Assembly (NCBI GenBank): GCA_045626925.1
Contig: JAZUQZ010000029.1
Location: forward strand, 62,001 to 126,000
Direction: 5' to 3'
Length of the DNA stretch: 64,000 nucleotides
DNA from: Aphodoplasma sp045626925
GTDB taxonomy: Bacteria > Bacillota > Clostridia > UBA1381 > UMGS1253
Positions 52,114-62,114 of this stretch are shown one piece after another; position 1 is the stretch's first letter, and the number at the start of each line of letters is the position of its first letter. Position numbers and translations under genes: made by a program. The notes beneath the pieces are model-generated. The model was given only the letters and a program-made list of their open reading frames with translations. It was not told the DNA's origin and ran no database searches.

Positions 52114-52717
52114 TAAACAGGGACTTTTGATTGTTGTGTCGGGCCCTTCAGGTACGGGCAAGGGCACAATATGCAAACGACTTTTGGAAAAAAATCCGGA
52201 CATGTTTTTATCTGTGTCTGCTACGACACGCGCCCCGCGTGAAGGGGAAGAGCACGGTGTGCATTATTACTTTATGAGCGAGCAGGAGTTTTTAGACAAT
52301 GTTAAAAACGAGGGTATGCTTGAACATGCAGTATTTTGTGAAAACTATTATGGCACACCGAAAAAGATTGTCGATGAAATGCTCAATAACGGAAGAGATG
52401 TAATACTTGAAATTGAGGTACAGGGCGCGATGAAGGTGCGCTCAAAAATGCCCGAGGGTGTGTATGTATTTGTTGTGCCACCGTCTATGGACGAACTTAA
52501 AAAGCGTCTTTCGGGGCGCGGGACAGAAACACAAGAGGTTATAGAAAAAAGGATTAACACGGCTATACATGAATTTGGATATATAGAAAAATATAACTAT
52601 ATACTGTTAAATGACGATGTCGAAAGTGCAGTAGAAAGACTTGAAGCAATTATAAATGCGGAGCATTGTCGTATTGAAAGAAATAAAAAAATTATAGAAG
52701 AGGTGTGTAACTCATGA
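52106..52717 (+). CDS. gmk: Guanylate kinase
   Basis: Phosphorylates GMP to GDP. 203 residues. P-loop VVSGPSGTGKGTI, GMP-binding SVSATTRAPREGE and HYYFMSEQEF, and Arg-rich lid GTETQEVIEKRI. Start inside the end of remA after AGCGAGGAGG; stop overlaps rpoZ (ATGA). Confidence 0.96.
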   Translation: MIDKQGLLIVVSGPSGTGKGTICKRLLEKNPDMFLSVSATTRAPREGEEHGVHYYFMSEQEFLDNVKNEGMLEHAVFCENYYGTPKKIVDEMLNNGRDVILEIEVQGAMKVRSKMPEGVYVFVVPPSMDELKKRLSGRGTETQEVIEKRINTAIHEFGYIEKYNYILLNDDVESAVERLEAIINAEHCRIERNKKIIEEVCNS

Positions 52718-52980
52718 TTTATCCCCCAATTGCAGAATTAGTTAAAAAAACAAAGACAAGATATTCGCTTGCCATACTTACTGCGCGTCGTGCGCGTCAG
52801 CTTGGCGCTGAAAAGGATGGCGAATATGATGGCAAATTTGATGAAGCAATTTTGAAAGCAATGGACGAAATATATGAAGAAAAGGTTAGTGCAAGACCGA
52901 AGAACTACTATTTTGACCATATGACATCATCTGAAAAAGTAACAGACGATACAATAGTAGACAACGAGCTTGATGCATAA
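52714..52980 (+). CDS. rpoZ: RNA polymerase omega subunit
   Basis: 88 residues. YSLAILTARRARQLGAEKDG is the omega signature and KAMDEIYEEKV follows. Assists assembly of RNA polymerase. Translationally coupled to gmk. Confidence 0.93.
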   Translation: MIYPPIAELVKKTKTRYSLAILTARRARQLGAEKDGEYDGKFDEAILKAMDEIYEEKVSARPKNYYFDHMTSSEKVTDDTIVDNELDA

Positions 52981-53006
52981 GAGAAATTTTAAAAGGCGGC
53001 GAGATT

Positions 53007-54212
53007 ATGCTTAGCGGAAAATGTGTTGTAGTAGGAGTATGTGGCGGAATTGCGGCGTATAAGGCGGCGCATGTTGTAAGTATGCTTAAAAAACTTGGGG
53101 CAGATGTGCATGTTATAATGACCGATGCGGCACAGGAATTTGTCGGCAAGATTACATTTCAGACACTTTCACAAAATCTTGTGACATGTGATATGTTCGA
53201 CGAACCAAAAACATGGGAGGTCGAGCATATTGAGCTTGCTACAAAGGCGGATTTGTTTTTGGTGGTGCCTGCGACGGCTAATACAATAGCGAAAATGGCA
53301 AATGGAATTGCGGATAATATGCTTACATGCGTATATATGGCGACAAAAGCAAAGGTGCTTGTTGCACCGGCTATGAATAAAAATATGTACGACAATCCTG
53401 CAACAATTGAAAATATACAAAAGCTGTTGGACCGTGGGTGCAGGTTTGTAGACGCGGATGAAGGCTTTTTGGCGTGCGGTACAACCGGTAAGGGAAGACT
53501 TGCCGAGCCGGACAGAATTATAGAAGCAGTTATAGATGAAATTGCATTTGAAAAGGATTTGCGCGCATTAAAGGTTTTAGTAAGTGCCGGTGCGACGCGT
53601 GAGTCGATTGACCCTGTGCGATTTATAACAAATCATTCGTCGGGCAAAATGGGCTATGCGCTTGCACGCGCAGCAAAAAGGCGCGGCGCCGATGTTGTGC
53701 TTGTAAGCGGAAAAACAAACCTTGATGATATTGACGGTGTAAAAATGATTAAGGTTGAAAGCGCAAAGCAGATGCATGATGAAATTGTAGAAAGAAGCAC
53801 AAACAGTGACATAATTATAAAGGCGGCAGCAGTGGCAGATTATGCACCGACGAGTGTGAGTGACAATAAAATTAAAAAGACAAATGACGATATGACAATA
53901 GAGCTTTGTAAAAATCCTGATATCCTTTTAGAGCTTGGGCAAAAAAAGCTCGAAGGGCAAGTGCTTGTCGGTTTTTGTATGGAAACGCAGAACCTTTTGG
54001 ATAATGCAAAGGATAAGCTTGTGCGGAAAAACTGTGATTTGATTGTTGCAAACAATGTTTTAAATGAGGGAGCAGGCTTTGGCACAGATACGAATACTGT
54101 TACGATTTTGTGTGATGATGGTCAAGTGCTTACGCCTCAAAATATGTCAAAGGATAACCTTGCTCACATTATTTTAGATGCAGCAAAGAAAAAATATAAC
54201 GAAAAGAACTGA
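53007..54212 (+). CDS. coaBC: Bifunctional phosphopantothenoylcysteine synthetase/decarboxylase
   Basis: 401 residues. The N-terminal CoaC flavoprotein has GGIAAYKAAHVVSMLKK, a catalytic histidine in EVEHIELATKAD, and APAMNKNMYDNPATIENI. The C-terminal CoaB has VLVSAGATRESIDPVRFITN, SSGKMGYALARAA and DIIIKAAAVADYAP. Converts phosphopantothenate plus cysteine to 4'-phosphopantetheine for CoA. Confidence 0.96.
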   Translation: MLSGKCVVVGVCGGIAAYKAAHVVSMLKKLGADVHVIMTDAAQEFVGKITFQTLSQNLVTCDMFDEPKTWEVEHIELATKADLFLVVPATANTIAKMANGIADNMLTCVYMATKAKVLVAPAMNKNMYDNPATIENIQKLLDRGCRFVDADEGFLACGTTGKGRLAEPDRIIEAVIDEIAFEKDLRALKVLVSAGATRESIDPVRFITNHSSGKMGYALARAAKRRGADVVLVSGKTNLDDIDGVKMIKVESAKQMHDEIVERSTNSDIIIKAAAVADYAPTSVSDNKIKKTNDDMTIELCKNPDILLELGQKKLEGQVLVGFCMETQNLLDNAKDKLVRKNCDLIVANNVLNEGAGFGTDTNTVTILCDDGQVLTPQNMSKDNLAHIILDAAKKKYNEKN

Positions 54213-54239
54213 TTTTAAATATTAAATATGGAGGCTGCT

Positions 54240-56702
54240 ATGGTTGTCGGTGTAATAGTTTCAAAAACTGCAAGACAGGTCGATAGGATTTTTGACTATG
54301 ATGTGCCGGCACCGCTATGCGCTGACATATGTATTGGAAGTCGGGTTATAGTGCCGTTTGGCGTCAGAAGCATGCTCTGTGAAGGGTATGTTTTTGAAAT
54401 TAGGGAAGAATCTGATGCAAAAAGGCTTAAACAGATAGAAAGCATAGTAGACAAAGAGCCGGCTTTTGACAAAAATGGCGCACAGCTTATAGAATATCTT
54501 CGCGAAAAGACGCTTTGTACCTATATCGAGGCGGTACACATTTTAATCCCTACCGGTACAAATGTGATATTTGAACAGTGGGTAGAGCTTTTGGAGTGCG
54601 ACAGCGATATAAAAGAAAAGTGTATAAAAAAATCGCCGATAAAGCAAGAGATTATAGATGTGCTTGGGCGTGAAGGCGGCAAGAGCGAGCTTGGGCGTTT
54701 GATGTCTATGTGGGAGAGCAATATAAGAGCGCACATAAACACGCTCGAAAAGAATGGTATTGTTAAAATAGTTCAGCACGACAGCGTTAATGTGAAAAAT
54801 CGGCTCGTGCGTTTTGTGTCGCTTAATATAGATGATGACGAGGCGCAAAGGCTTTGTGACGAGCTTGAAAAAAAGGCACCACGCCAGGCAAAAATTATTG
54901 ATATATTGCGTGCAAATGAAAAAGTGATACTATCTGACCTTGTGTATCTTGCGTCGGCATCGTATTCGACGGTGACATCGCTTTATAAAAAGGGAATTGT
55001 GGATTTATATGATGTGGAGGTGCTTCGCAACCCTGGCATAGACAAGAAAGCTGCAAAAGAAGGCTTTAAAACACTGACAGAGCAACAACAAAGCGCAAAA
55101 GAGAGGCTGCAGCGCTCTATGGAGAGTGGCAAAGGCGATGTGTTTTTGTTACATGGTGTAACGGGTTCGGGCAAAACCGAGGTCTATATGCATCTTATAA
55201 AGCATGCAATAAGCATGGGCAAAACGGCGATAGTGCTTGTGCCCGAGATATCGCTTACTCCACTTATGACAAAGCGATTTGTATCGCGATTTGGTGAGCG
55301 CGTTGCAATACTTCACAGTGCGCTTTCACTTGGTGAGCGCTATGATGAGTATAAACGCATAAAGCGTGGCGAGATCGATGTTGTAGTCGGCGCAAGGAGT
55401 GCGATTTTTGCCCCGCTTGACAATATTGGCGCGATAATAGTCGATGAAGAACACGAGTATACTTATAAATCGGAAATGGCACCGCGCTATCATGCGCGTG
55501 ATGTGGCGATATATCGCGCCAGGCAATATAGCGCAGTGTGTGTGCTTGCATCGGCAACGCCGAGTATTGAAAGCTATTATAAGGCAAAGAGCGGAGTATA
55601 TAGCCTTATAGAAATGGATAGTCGTATAGGCGAGCAAAAAATGCCCACGGTTTATATAGAGGATATGAGAAAAGAGCTTGAAAATGGTAATCGCTCAATG
55701 TTTAGCGAGATGCTTTCAAATGAGCTTTTGTATAATATTGAGCATGGCGAGCAAAGTATATTATTTCTTAACAGACGCGGATTTTCGACTTTTGTTTCGT
55801 GCCGCAGCTGTGGTTATGTGGCATCGTGTCCGCATTGTAATATATCGCTTACATATCACAGATATACAAATCGGCTTGTGTGTCATTATTGTGGTTATAC
55901 GCATGAAAATTATAGCATATGTCCACAGTGTGGGAGCAAATATATAAAGCACTTTGGAGCAGGCACACAGAAGCTTGAGGAGGAATTAAAAAAGAAGTTT
56001 GAGGGCATCAATACTGTAAGGATGGATTTTGATACAACATCGACAAAGAGTGCGCATGAAAAGCTTTTGAAAAAATTTGAAGACGAAAAGGCAGATGTGC
56101 TTATTGGTACCCAGATGGTGTCAAAAGGCCTTGATTTTGACAATGTAACGCTTGTTGGTGTTGTGGCAGCAGATACATCTCTTTATGTTGATGATTACAG
56201 GAGCAGCGAGCGCACATTTAATCTTATAACACAGGTGTGCGGCAGAGCAGGTCGCGGCAAGCTTGAGGGACGGGCGATTGTTCAGACATATACGCCCGAG
56301 CATAGCGCAATAGTGCATGCAAAAAATCATGATTATAAGGGCTTTTATAACGACGAGATAAAGCTTCGTAAGGCGATGAATTATCCGCCGTTTTGTGAGC
56401 TTGTTTCGATTTTGATAAGCGGAAAAGATGAAAAAGTGGTAAAAAGCTATGCACAAAGTGAAGCAGACAGGCTTGGGACAATATTAAAAAACAAAGCGGG
56501 ACAAAAGACGCTTCTTCTTGGACCTACGCCGGCGGCGCTTTCGAAAATAAAAGACAAGTACCGATTTATTATAGTTATAAAGTGCGAGTGTGCAGATGAG
56601 CTTAATGATATATTAAAAAGTGTTACACAAAATGCACTAAAGCATGAAAACAGTAAACATATAAGTGTTTTGATTGATAAAAATCCGAACAATCTATCAT
56701 AG
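54240..56702 (+). CDS. priA: Primosomal protein N' (replication restart helicase)
   Basis: 820-residue superfamily 2 helicase that reloads the replisome at stalled forks. The N-terminal 3'-binding domain is followed by Walker A HGVTGSGKTEVYM, Walker B IIVDEEHEYTYKSE and ASATPSIESYY. A zinc-binding insert has CRSCGYVASCPHC and CHYCGYTHENYSICPQCG. Helicase motif VI is TQVCGRAGRG. ATG 54240 was chosen because TGGAGGCTGCT precedes it; ATG 54228 overlaps this site. Confidence 0.96.
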   Translation: MVVGVIVSKTARQVDRIFDYDVPAPLCADICIGSRVIVPFGVRSMLCEGYVFEIREESDAKRLKQIESIVDKEPAFDKNGAQLIEYLREKTLCTYIEAVHILIPTGTNVIFEQWVELLECDSDIKEKCIKKSPIKQEIIDVLGREGGKSELGRLMSMWESNIRAHINTLEKNGIVKIVQHDSVNVKNRLVRFVSLNIDDDEAQRLCDELEKKAPRQAKIIDILRANEKVILSDLVYLASASYSTVTSLYKKGIVDLYDVEVLRNPGIDKKAAKEGFKTLTEQQQSAKERLQRSMESGKGDVFLLHGVTGSGKTEVYMHLIKHAISMGKTAIVLVPEISLTPLMTKRFVSRFGERVAILHSALSLGERYDEYKRIKRGEIDVVVGARSAIFAPLDNIGAIIVDEEHEYTYKSEMAPRYHARDVAIYRARQYSAVCVLASATPSIESYYKAKSGVYSLIEMDSRIGEQKMPTVYIEDMRKELENGNRSMFSEMLSNELLYNIEHGEQSILFLNRRGFSTFVSCRSCGYVASCPHCNISLTYHRYTNRLVCHYCGYTHENYSICPQCGSKYIKHFGAGTQKLEEELKKKFEGINTVRMDFDTTSTKSAHEKLLKKFEDEKADVLIGTQMVSKGLDFDNVTLVGVVAADTSLYVDDYRSSERTFNLITQVCGRAGRGKLEGRAIVQTYTPEHSAIVHAKNHDYKGFYNDEIKLRKAMNYPPFCELVSILISGKDEKVVKSYAQSEADRLGTILKNKAGQKTLLLGPTPAALSKIKDKYRFIIVIKCECADELNDILKSVTQNALKHENSKHISVLIDKNPNNLS

Positions 56703-56728
56703 AATATAAAACATAGGAGGCAAAAAGA

Positions 56729-57199
56729 ATGGCTATAAGGCTTATTCGTAAAGAGGGCGATGAGATTTTGCGCAAAAAAAGTCGCGAGGTAAGTGTTTTT
56801 GATGATAAACTTGCATTACTTATTGATGATATGTACGATACAATGTATGAGGCAAACGGGGTAGGGCTTGCAGCGGTGCAGGTTGGTATTTTAAAGCGCG
56901 TAGTTGTAGTAGATACACGCGAGGAAGGCGAAAAATTTGAGCTTGTAAACCCTGTAATCATATCGAGTGAGGGCAGTCGCGAGGTTACTGAAGGGTGCCT
57001 TAGCGTGCCCGGTGTAAACGGATATGTAATCCGTCCCGAGAAGGTTGTATTAAAAGCACAGGACAGATATGGAAATATGCACGAATACAGTGCGGAGGGC
57101 CTTTTGGCACAAGCATTTTGTCACGAGACAGAGCATCTTGATGGTGGGTTGTTTATAGATAAGGTTATTGAATATGTAGACAACGAAGACGACGAATAA
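56729..57199 (+). CDS. def: Peptide deformylase
   Basis: Removes the formyl group from nascent proteins. 156 residues with motif I GVGLAAVQVG, motif II EGCLSVPG (Cys ligand) and motif III CHETEHLDG (two His ligands and catalytic Glu). TAGGAGGCAAAAAG precedes the ATG. Adjacent to fmt, the enzyme that adds the formyl group. Confidence 0.96.
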   Translation: MAIRLIRKEGDEILRKKSREVSVFDDKLALLIDDMYDTMYEANGVGLAAVQVGILKRVVVVDTREEGEKFELVNPVIISSEGSREVTEGCLSVPGVNGYVIRPEKVVLKAQDRYGNMHEYSAEGLLAQAFCHETEHLDGGLFIDKVIEYVDNEDDE

Positions 57200-57228
57200 T
57201 ATAAAATGATGAGTATGGGGTGATATGT

Positions 57229-58167
57229 GTGAGAGTGTTATTTATGGGAACACCTGATTTTGCGGTTGGGTGCTTTGATGCATTATATAAAAACGGCTAT
57301 GATATTGTTGCTGCAATAAGTCAGCCCGACAGACCAAAGGGCAGGGGACATAAAATGCAAATGACGCCCGTACACGAGTATGCAGAATCAAAAGGCATTG
57401 TAACATATCAGCCACAAAGCATTAAAAACGGCGAGATGCAGGAGATTTTAGACAAGACAAAACCTGATGTAATTGTCGTTGTTGCATATGGAAAAATTTT
57501 GCCCGAATATATTTTGAATTATCCAAAATACGGGTGCATAAATGTGCACGCGTCACTTTTGCCGAAATATAGAGGTGCGGCACCGATTCAAAGGTGTATA
57601 ATTGACGGCGAAAAGGTAACGGGCGTTACGACGATGTATATGGAAAAAGGTCTTGATACAGGCGATATGCTTGTAAAAAAAGAGATAGAAATTATGGACG
57701 ATGATACGGCAGGGACGCTTCATGATAAGCTTATGGAGCTTGGGGCAAAGGCTATTATTGAAACGCTTGACATGCTTAAAGAAGGGAGCATATGTCCTGA
57801 AAAGCAAAACGATGATGAAAGCTGTTATGCGGCTATGATTGATAAAGCCTCGGCACTTATAGACTGGAGCCAAAGTGCAGAGCAAATCGTCAACCTTGTA
57901 AGAGGGATGAATCCGTATCCGTTTGCGTATACTTTTTATCAGGGCAAGATAATGAAAATTGGAGAGGCGCATGTGGCCAAAGCTGATAAAAGTGTGGCGG
58001 CAGGCACAATTATAGATGTGTCGCGCGATGCGGTAAGCGTTTTGTGTGGCAACGGTGCGATAGATATAAAGACGGTGCAGTTTGAGGGTAAAAAAATGAT
58101 GAGCATACGCGATTATATGTCGGGGCACACTATTGATAAGGGTGTTATTTTGGGAGAAGAAGCATAA
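57229..58167 (+). CDS. fmt: Methionyl-tRNA formyltransferase
   Basis: 312 residues. RVLFMGTPDFAVGCFDAL opens the protein, INVHASLLPKYRGAAPIQ carries the catalytic Asn and His, and ITGVTTMYMEKGLDTGDM-type sequence follows (here VTGVTTMYMEKGLDTGD). The C-terminal OB domain begins about residue 205. GTG 57229 was selected; GGGGTGATAT lies upstream and an earlier in-frame GTG at 57220 overlaps that site. Confidence 0.95.
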   Translation: MRVLFMGTPDFAVGCFDALYKNGYDIVAAISQPDRPKGRGHKMQMTPVHEYAESKGIVTYQPQSIKNGEMQEILDKTKPDVIVVVAYGKILPEYILNYPKYGCINVHASLLPKYRGAAPIQRCIIDGEKVTGVTTMYMEKGLDTGDMLVKKEIEIMDDDTAGTLHDKLMELGAKAIIETLDMLKEGSICPEKQNDDESCYAAMIDKASALIDWSQSAEQIVNLVRGMNPYPFAYTFYQGKIMKIGEAHVAKADKSVAAGTIIDVSRDAVSVLCGNGAIDIKTVQFEGKKMMSIRDYMSGHTIDKGVILGEEA

Positions 58168-58194
58168 AAATATAACGAAAGAAGGGATTTTTCT

Positions 58195-58896
58195 ATGCCT
58201 TTATATTATCCTATTTTTGATAGCACATATTTTTGGTATGTACTCATACCTCTTATAATCTCATTATGGGCAAGTGCAAGGGTAAATTCTACCTTTAAAA
58301 AATATTCTGAATTTTCAAATTCGCGCAATTTGACTGCATCAGAGGTCACACGGACAATACTTGATAAAAGCGGTCTTGGTTCTGTAAGAGTGGAGCGCGT
58401 TGCGGGCGAGCTTACGGACCATTATGACCCGCGCACGAACACGATACGACTTTCGGAGAGTGTATATGATTCGACATCTGTGGCGGCGATTGGCGTTGCA
58501 GCGCACGAAGCGGGCCACGCTGCACAGCATGATAAGGGATATTTGCCGATAAAGCTGCGCAATATGCTTGTTCCGGTGGCAAACTTTTCGGCGCGTCTTG
58601 CTATGCCGCTTATTTTGTTTGGGTTTTTGCTTGAGTTGGGTGGACTTGTAAATATTGCAATTATTTTATATAGTGCGGTGGTGTTGTTTTCACTTATAAC
58701 ACTACCTGTTGAATACAATGCGTCAAGAAGAGCGCTTGTTACGCTTGATGAATATGGCATTTTGACCGATGAAGAAAATTCTGCTGCAAAAAAGGTGCTT
58801 GGGGCAGCGGCTATGACATATGTTGCCTCGATGCTTGCTGCGCTTGGGAGTTTTTTGCGTATACTCGCGATTTTTGGCGGGCGAAGAGATCGCTAA
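58195..58896 (+). CDS. YugP-like zinc metallopeptidase
   Basis: 233-residue membrane protein. HEAGHAAQHD is the zinc-binding HExxH site; RNLTASEVTRTILDKSGLGSV-type N-terminal region and VEYNASRRAL further along (third ligand Glu in LPVEYNAS) are the family marks. Helices at the N-terminus, around residue 125-165 and near residue 205. Substrates unknown. Between fmt and rsmB, a frequent position in Clostridia. Confidence 0.88.
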   Translation: MPLYYPIFDSTYFWYVLIPLIISLWASARVNSTFKKYSEFSNSRNLTASEVTRTILDKSGLGSVRVERVAGELTDHYDPRTNTIRLSESVYDSTSVAAIGVAAHEAGHAAQHDKGYLPIKLRNMLVPVANFSARLAMPLILFGFLLELGGLVNIAIILYSAVVLFSLITLPVEYNASRRALVTLDEYGILTDEENSAAKKVLGAAAMTYVASMLAALGSFLRILAIFGGRRDR

Positions 58897-58926
58897 ATGA
58901 CGAAAAAATTTTAAAGGATTTGTAAT

Positions 58927-60267
58927 ATGGAGCATACAAACAATAACGCACGAATGTGTGCGTATAAGATACTTTATAAAATTGAAAAAGACGATGCATT
59001 TTCAAATATCGCGCTCAAGGAAGGCCTTGGCACAAGTGCGCTAAATGCGGCGGACAGGCGTCTTGTTACAACGATTGTGTACGGGTGCGTCAAATACAGA
59101 CGCTATCTTGATTATGTGATATCGCGTTTTTCAAGTGTAAAGATAAAAAAGCTTTCGACAAATGTGCTCTTGATATTGCGAATGGGAATATATCAGATTA
59201 TAAAGCTTGACCGCGTGCCTGACAGTGCGGCGGTAAACGAAAGTGTAAAGCTTGCCTCAAAGCTTGCATATCGTTCGAAAGGTTTTATCAATGCGCTTTT
59301 GCGCAAGGTATCTGCTGAAAAGAGCAGAATTGATTTGCCGGTGGATTTGTGTGAAAGGCTTGGGGTAGAGTATTCATATCCTGATGAGCTTGTGAAAATG
59401 TGGCTTGATGATTATGGCGAGGCGTTTTGTGAGGAGCTTATGCGTGCATCTAATGAGAGCGCGCCGCTGACTGTGCGTGTGAACACATTGAAAACAGATG
59501 AAGACACACTTATAAAACGACTTTGTGATGATGGTATTAGAGCAAAAAAAACGAACATTAAAAATATGCTTATTCTTGATGGAAATGATATTGCATCGCT
59601 TGATAGTTATAGGGAGGGACTTTTCACGCCCCAGGGTATAGGCTCGTATCTTGCGTGCATGGCTCTTGGTGTATCTTGTGGCGATGTTGCAGTGGATTTG
59701 TGTGCTGCGCCGGGCGGCAAGAGTACACATATAGCCGAGCTTATGAACAATTCGGGCATAATACATTCGTTTGATATACATGAGCACAGGACAGCACTTA
59801 TAGAAAATAGTGCGGGAAGGCTTGGTATAGATATTATAAAAGCACAGGTGGCCGATAGTTCGGTTTGTATGAATAAGCATATACAAAGTGCCGATGCGGT
59901 GCTTGCCGATGTGCCGTGCAGCGGCCTTGGAATTATACGAAAAAAACCTGATATAAAGTGGAGCTTTGACAAAGATGAGTTAGAGGAACTTGCAAGGTTG
60001 CAGTATGCGATTTTATGTACGGGTGCAAAATATGTAAAGGTTGGTGCTACGCTCGTATATAGTACTTGTACTATTTCAAAGACAGAAAACATGGGAGTAG
60101 TGGAGCGGTTTTTGAAAGAAAATGATAATTTTACACTTTGCTCTATAGACGATATAGTTCCAAAAGAATATAAAAAACCGAGCGCAAAGCAAGGATATGT
60201 CGAGTTTTATCCAAACATAGACGGCATCGATGGCTTTTTTATATGCAAAATGAAAAGGAAGTGCTGA
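58927..60267 (+). CDS. rsmB: 16S rRNA (cytosine-967-C5)-methyltransferase
   Basis: 446 residues. The N-terminal NusB-like domain (ARMCAYKILYKIEKDDAFSN) is followed by a Rossmann methyltransferase: SAM loop DLCAAPGGKSTHIAEL, ADVPCSGLGIIRKKPD with Cys of motif IV, and VYSTCTISKTEN with the catalytic Cys of motif VI. AAAGGATTTGTAAT precedes the ATG. Followed closely by rlmN. Confidence 0.95.
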   Translation: MEHTNNNARMCAYKILYKIEKDDAFSNIALKEGLGTSALNAADRRLVTTIVYGCVKYRRYLDYVISRFSSVKIKKLSTNVLLILRMGIYQIIKLDRVPDSAAVNESVKLASKLAYRSKGFINALLRKVSAEKSRIDLPVDLCERLGVEYSYPDELVKMWLDDYGEAFCEELMRASNESAPLTVRVNTLKTDEDTLIKRLCDDGIRAKKTNIKNMLILDGNDIASLDSYREGLFTPQGIGSYLACMALGVSCGDVAVDLCAAPGGKSTHIAELMNNSGIIHSFDIHEHRTALIENSAGRLGIDIIKAQVADSSVCMNKHIQSADAVLADVPCSGLGIIRKKPDIKWSFDKDELEELARLQYAILCTGAKYVKVGATLVYSTCTISKTENMGVVERFLKENDNFTLCSIDDIVPKEYKKPSAKQGYVEFYPNIDGIDGFFICKMKRKC

Positions 60268-60269
60268 TA

Positions 60270-61292
60270 ATGACAGATTTGAGAAGTCTTACATACAGCG
60301 AACTTGAAAAATTTATTATAGATATGGGTGAGGCGCGTTTTCGTGCAGAGCAGATTTTTTCGCATCTTCATGCAAAGGCGGTCGATAGCTTTGATGAAAT
60401 GACGAATTTGTCAAAGCAGCTTCGTGAAAAGCTTTGCGAGAGAGCATACATAAGCCGAGCGCGAATTGCACAAAAATTTGTATCAAAAATAGACGGCACG
60501 ATAAAATATCTTATCGAATTTGAAGATGGCGAGTGTGTCGAAACAGTTATAATGCGTTATCATCATGGCATTACGGCGTGTATATCATCACAGGCGGGAT
60601 GTCGCATGGGGTGCAACTTTTGTGCTTCTACAATCGGAGGCAAAAAGCGCGACCTTTTATCAGGCGAAATAATTTTGCAGCTTATACTTGCACAAAAGGA
60701 TATTGGAGAGAGAATATCAAATATTGTTATGATGGGAATTGGTGAGCCATTTGACAACTTTTATAATGTGAAACGCTTTTTGATAAATGTAAACGATAAA
60801 CGGGGACTTAATATCGGATACAGACATATATCGCTTTCGACATGCGGACTTGTTGATGGTATTGATGAGCTTGCAAAGATGAATATACCGATTACACTTT
60901 CGATATCGCTTCATGCACCGAACGATGAAATACGAAATATGACGATGCCTGTTAATAAAAAGTACCCGATTGCAGAGCTTATAGAGGCGTGCCGCAGGTA
61001 CCAGGCTGTTACAACGCGTCGCATATCATTTGAGTACGCGATGATTGATTCTGTAAATGATAGTGAGGACAATGCACGCGAGCTTGCAAAGAGACTTGAG
61101 GGGATAATGTGTCATGTAAACCTTATTCCTGTAAACAATGTTTCGGAACGCAATTATAAAAAAAGCAGTGTACAAACAATTAAAAATTTTGTTAAAATCC
61201 TTGAAAAAACAGGCATTACCGCGACTGTTCGTCGTTCACTTGGGGCGGATATTTCAGCTTCTTGTGGACAATTGCGACAAAAGAGGTTATAA
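60270..61292 (+). CDS. rlmN: 23S rRNA (adenine-2503-C2)-methyltransferase
   Basis: Radical SAM enzyme methylating 23S rRNA A2503 and some tRNAs. 340 residues. The cluster motif is CRMGCNFCAST (CxxxCxxC), GGIGEPFDN-type loop MMGIGEPFDNFYNV follows, and the acceptor cysteine is in ADISASCGQLRQ. ATG 60270 follows AAAAGGAAGTG; an in-frame upstream ATG within rsmB has no site. Confidence 0.95.
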   Translation: MTDLRSLTYSELEKFIIDMGEARFRAEQIFSHLHAKAVDSFDEMTNLSKQLREKLCERAYISRARIAQKFVSKIDGTIKYLIEFEDGECVETVIMRYHHGITACISSQAGCRMGCNFCASTIGGKKRDLLSGEIILQLILAQKDIGERISNIVMMGIGEPFDNFYNVKRFLINVNDKRGLNIGYRHISLSTCGLVDGIDELAKMNIPITLSISLHAPNDEIRNMTMPVNKKYPIAELIEACRRYQAVTTRRISFEYAMIDSVNDSEDNARELAKRLEGIMCHVNLIPVNNVSERNYKKSSVQTIKNFVKILEKTGITATVRRSLGADISASCGQLRQKRL

Positions 61293-61336
61293 TAGTTATA
61301 GGACAATCTTTAAAACAGATTGGGGGGGATAGATTT

Positions 61337-62068
61337 ATGATATCTGTTTTTGAAAGTGATATCGGACGCATCAGAGAAGAAAACCAGGATTGTTGTTGGG
61401 CGTTTTCTTTAAATGATACTATGTTTGGCGTTGTGGCAGACGGAATGGGCGGCCACAGAGGCGGAAGTGTTGCAAGTGAAATTGCAGTAGAAAATGTCAA
61501 GAAAATAATTGAGCAAGAGTATAAAGAAAATATGACCCAGGGGGCCCTTGTTTCGCTTTTGTCATCGTGTTGCACGAGTGCAAATAATGAGATTCTGAAT
61601 CGGGCACAAAAGGAAAAAGAGCTTGATGGTATGGGTACGACGATGGTGCTTGCGGCAGTTAGGAAAAATCGTGTAACAATACTAAATGTCGGTGATAGCA
61701 GAGCCTATCTTGTGCAGGGCGATGAGCTTAAGCAGATAACAAAGGACCAATCGTTTGTGCAGCTCCTCGTTGACAGAGGTGAGATTAGTGAAAGTGAAGC
61801 ACAAAATCACCCACAAAAGAATGTGATAATGCAGGCGGTGGGCGTATCAGACAGGATATCGCCTGATATATATGAGCTTGATTACAATGGAGAGTGTTTG
61901 ATTTTGTGTTCGGACGGACTTAGTAACAAGCTTTCTGCCCAGGATATTGTAAAAGTAGTAAACGATGAGACTAAATCTGCTAATGAGAAGCTTGAGGCTT
62001 TGATACATATGGCGAACGAAGCCGGTGGCGAGGACAATATAAGTGTTGTTTTGATAATGGATAAGTAG
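61337..62068 (+). CDS. prpC: PP2C-type serine/threonine phosphatase
   Basis: 243-residue metal-dependent phosphatase that opposes PrkC. ADGMGGHRGGSVAS holds the metal-binding Asp-Gly, GMGTTMVLAAV and LNVGDSRAYLV are the next motifs, LCSDGLSNKL and GGEDNISVVLI give the remaining aspartates. The ATG follows GGGGGGGAT. Directly upstream of prkC, the standard pair. Confidence 0.94.
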   Translation: MISVFESDIGRIREENQDCCWAFSLNDTMFGVVADGMGGHRGGSVASEIAVENVKKIIEQEYKENMTQGALVSLLSSCCTSANNEILNRAQKEKELDGMGTTMVLAAVRKNRVTILNVGDSRAYLVQGDELKQITKDQSFVQLLVDRGEISESEAQNHPQKNVIMQAVGVSDRISPDIYELDYNGECLILCSDGLSNKLSAQDIVKVVNDETKSANEKLEALIHMANEAGGEDNISVVLIMDK

Positions 62069-62114
62069 TACAGTTTCTTTTGTTAATCAATATAAAATTT
62101 TGGAGGACTGTGTG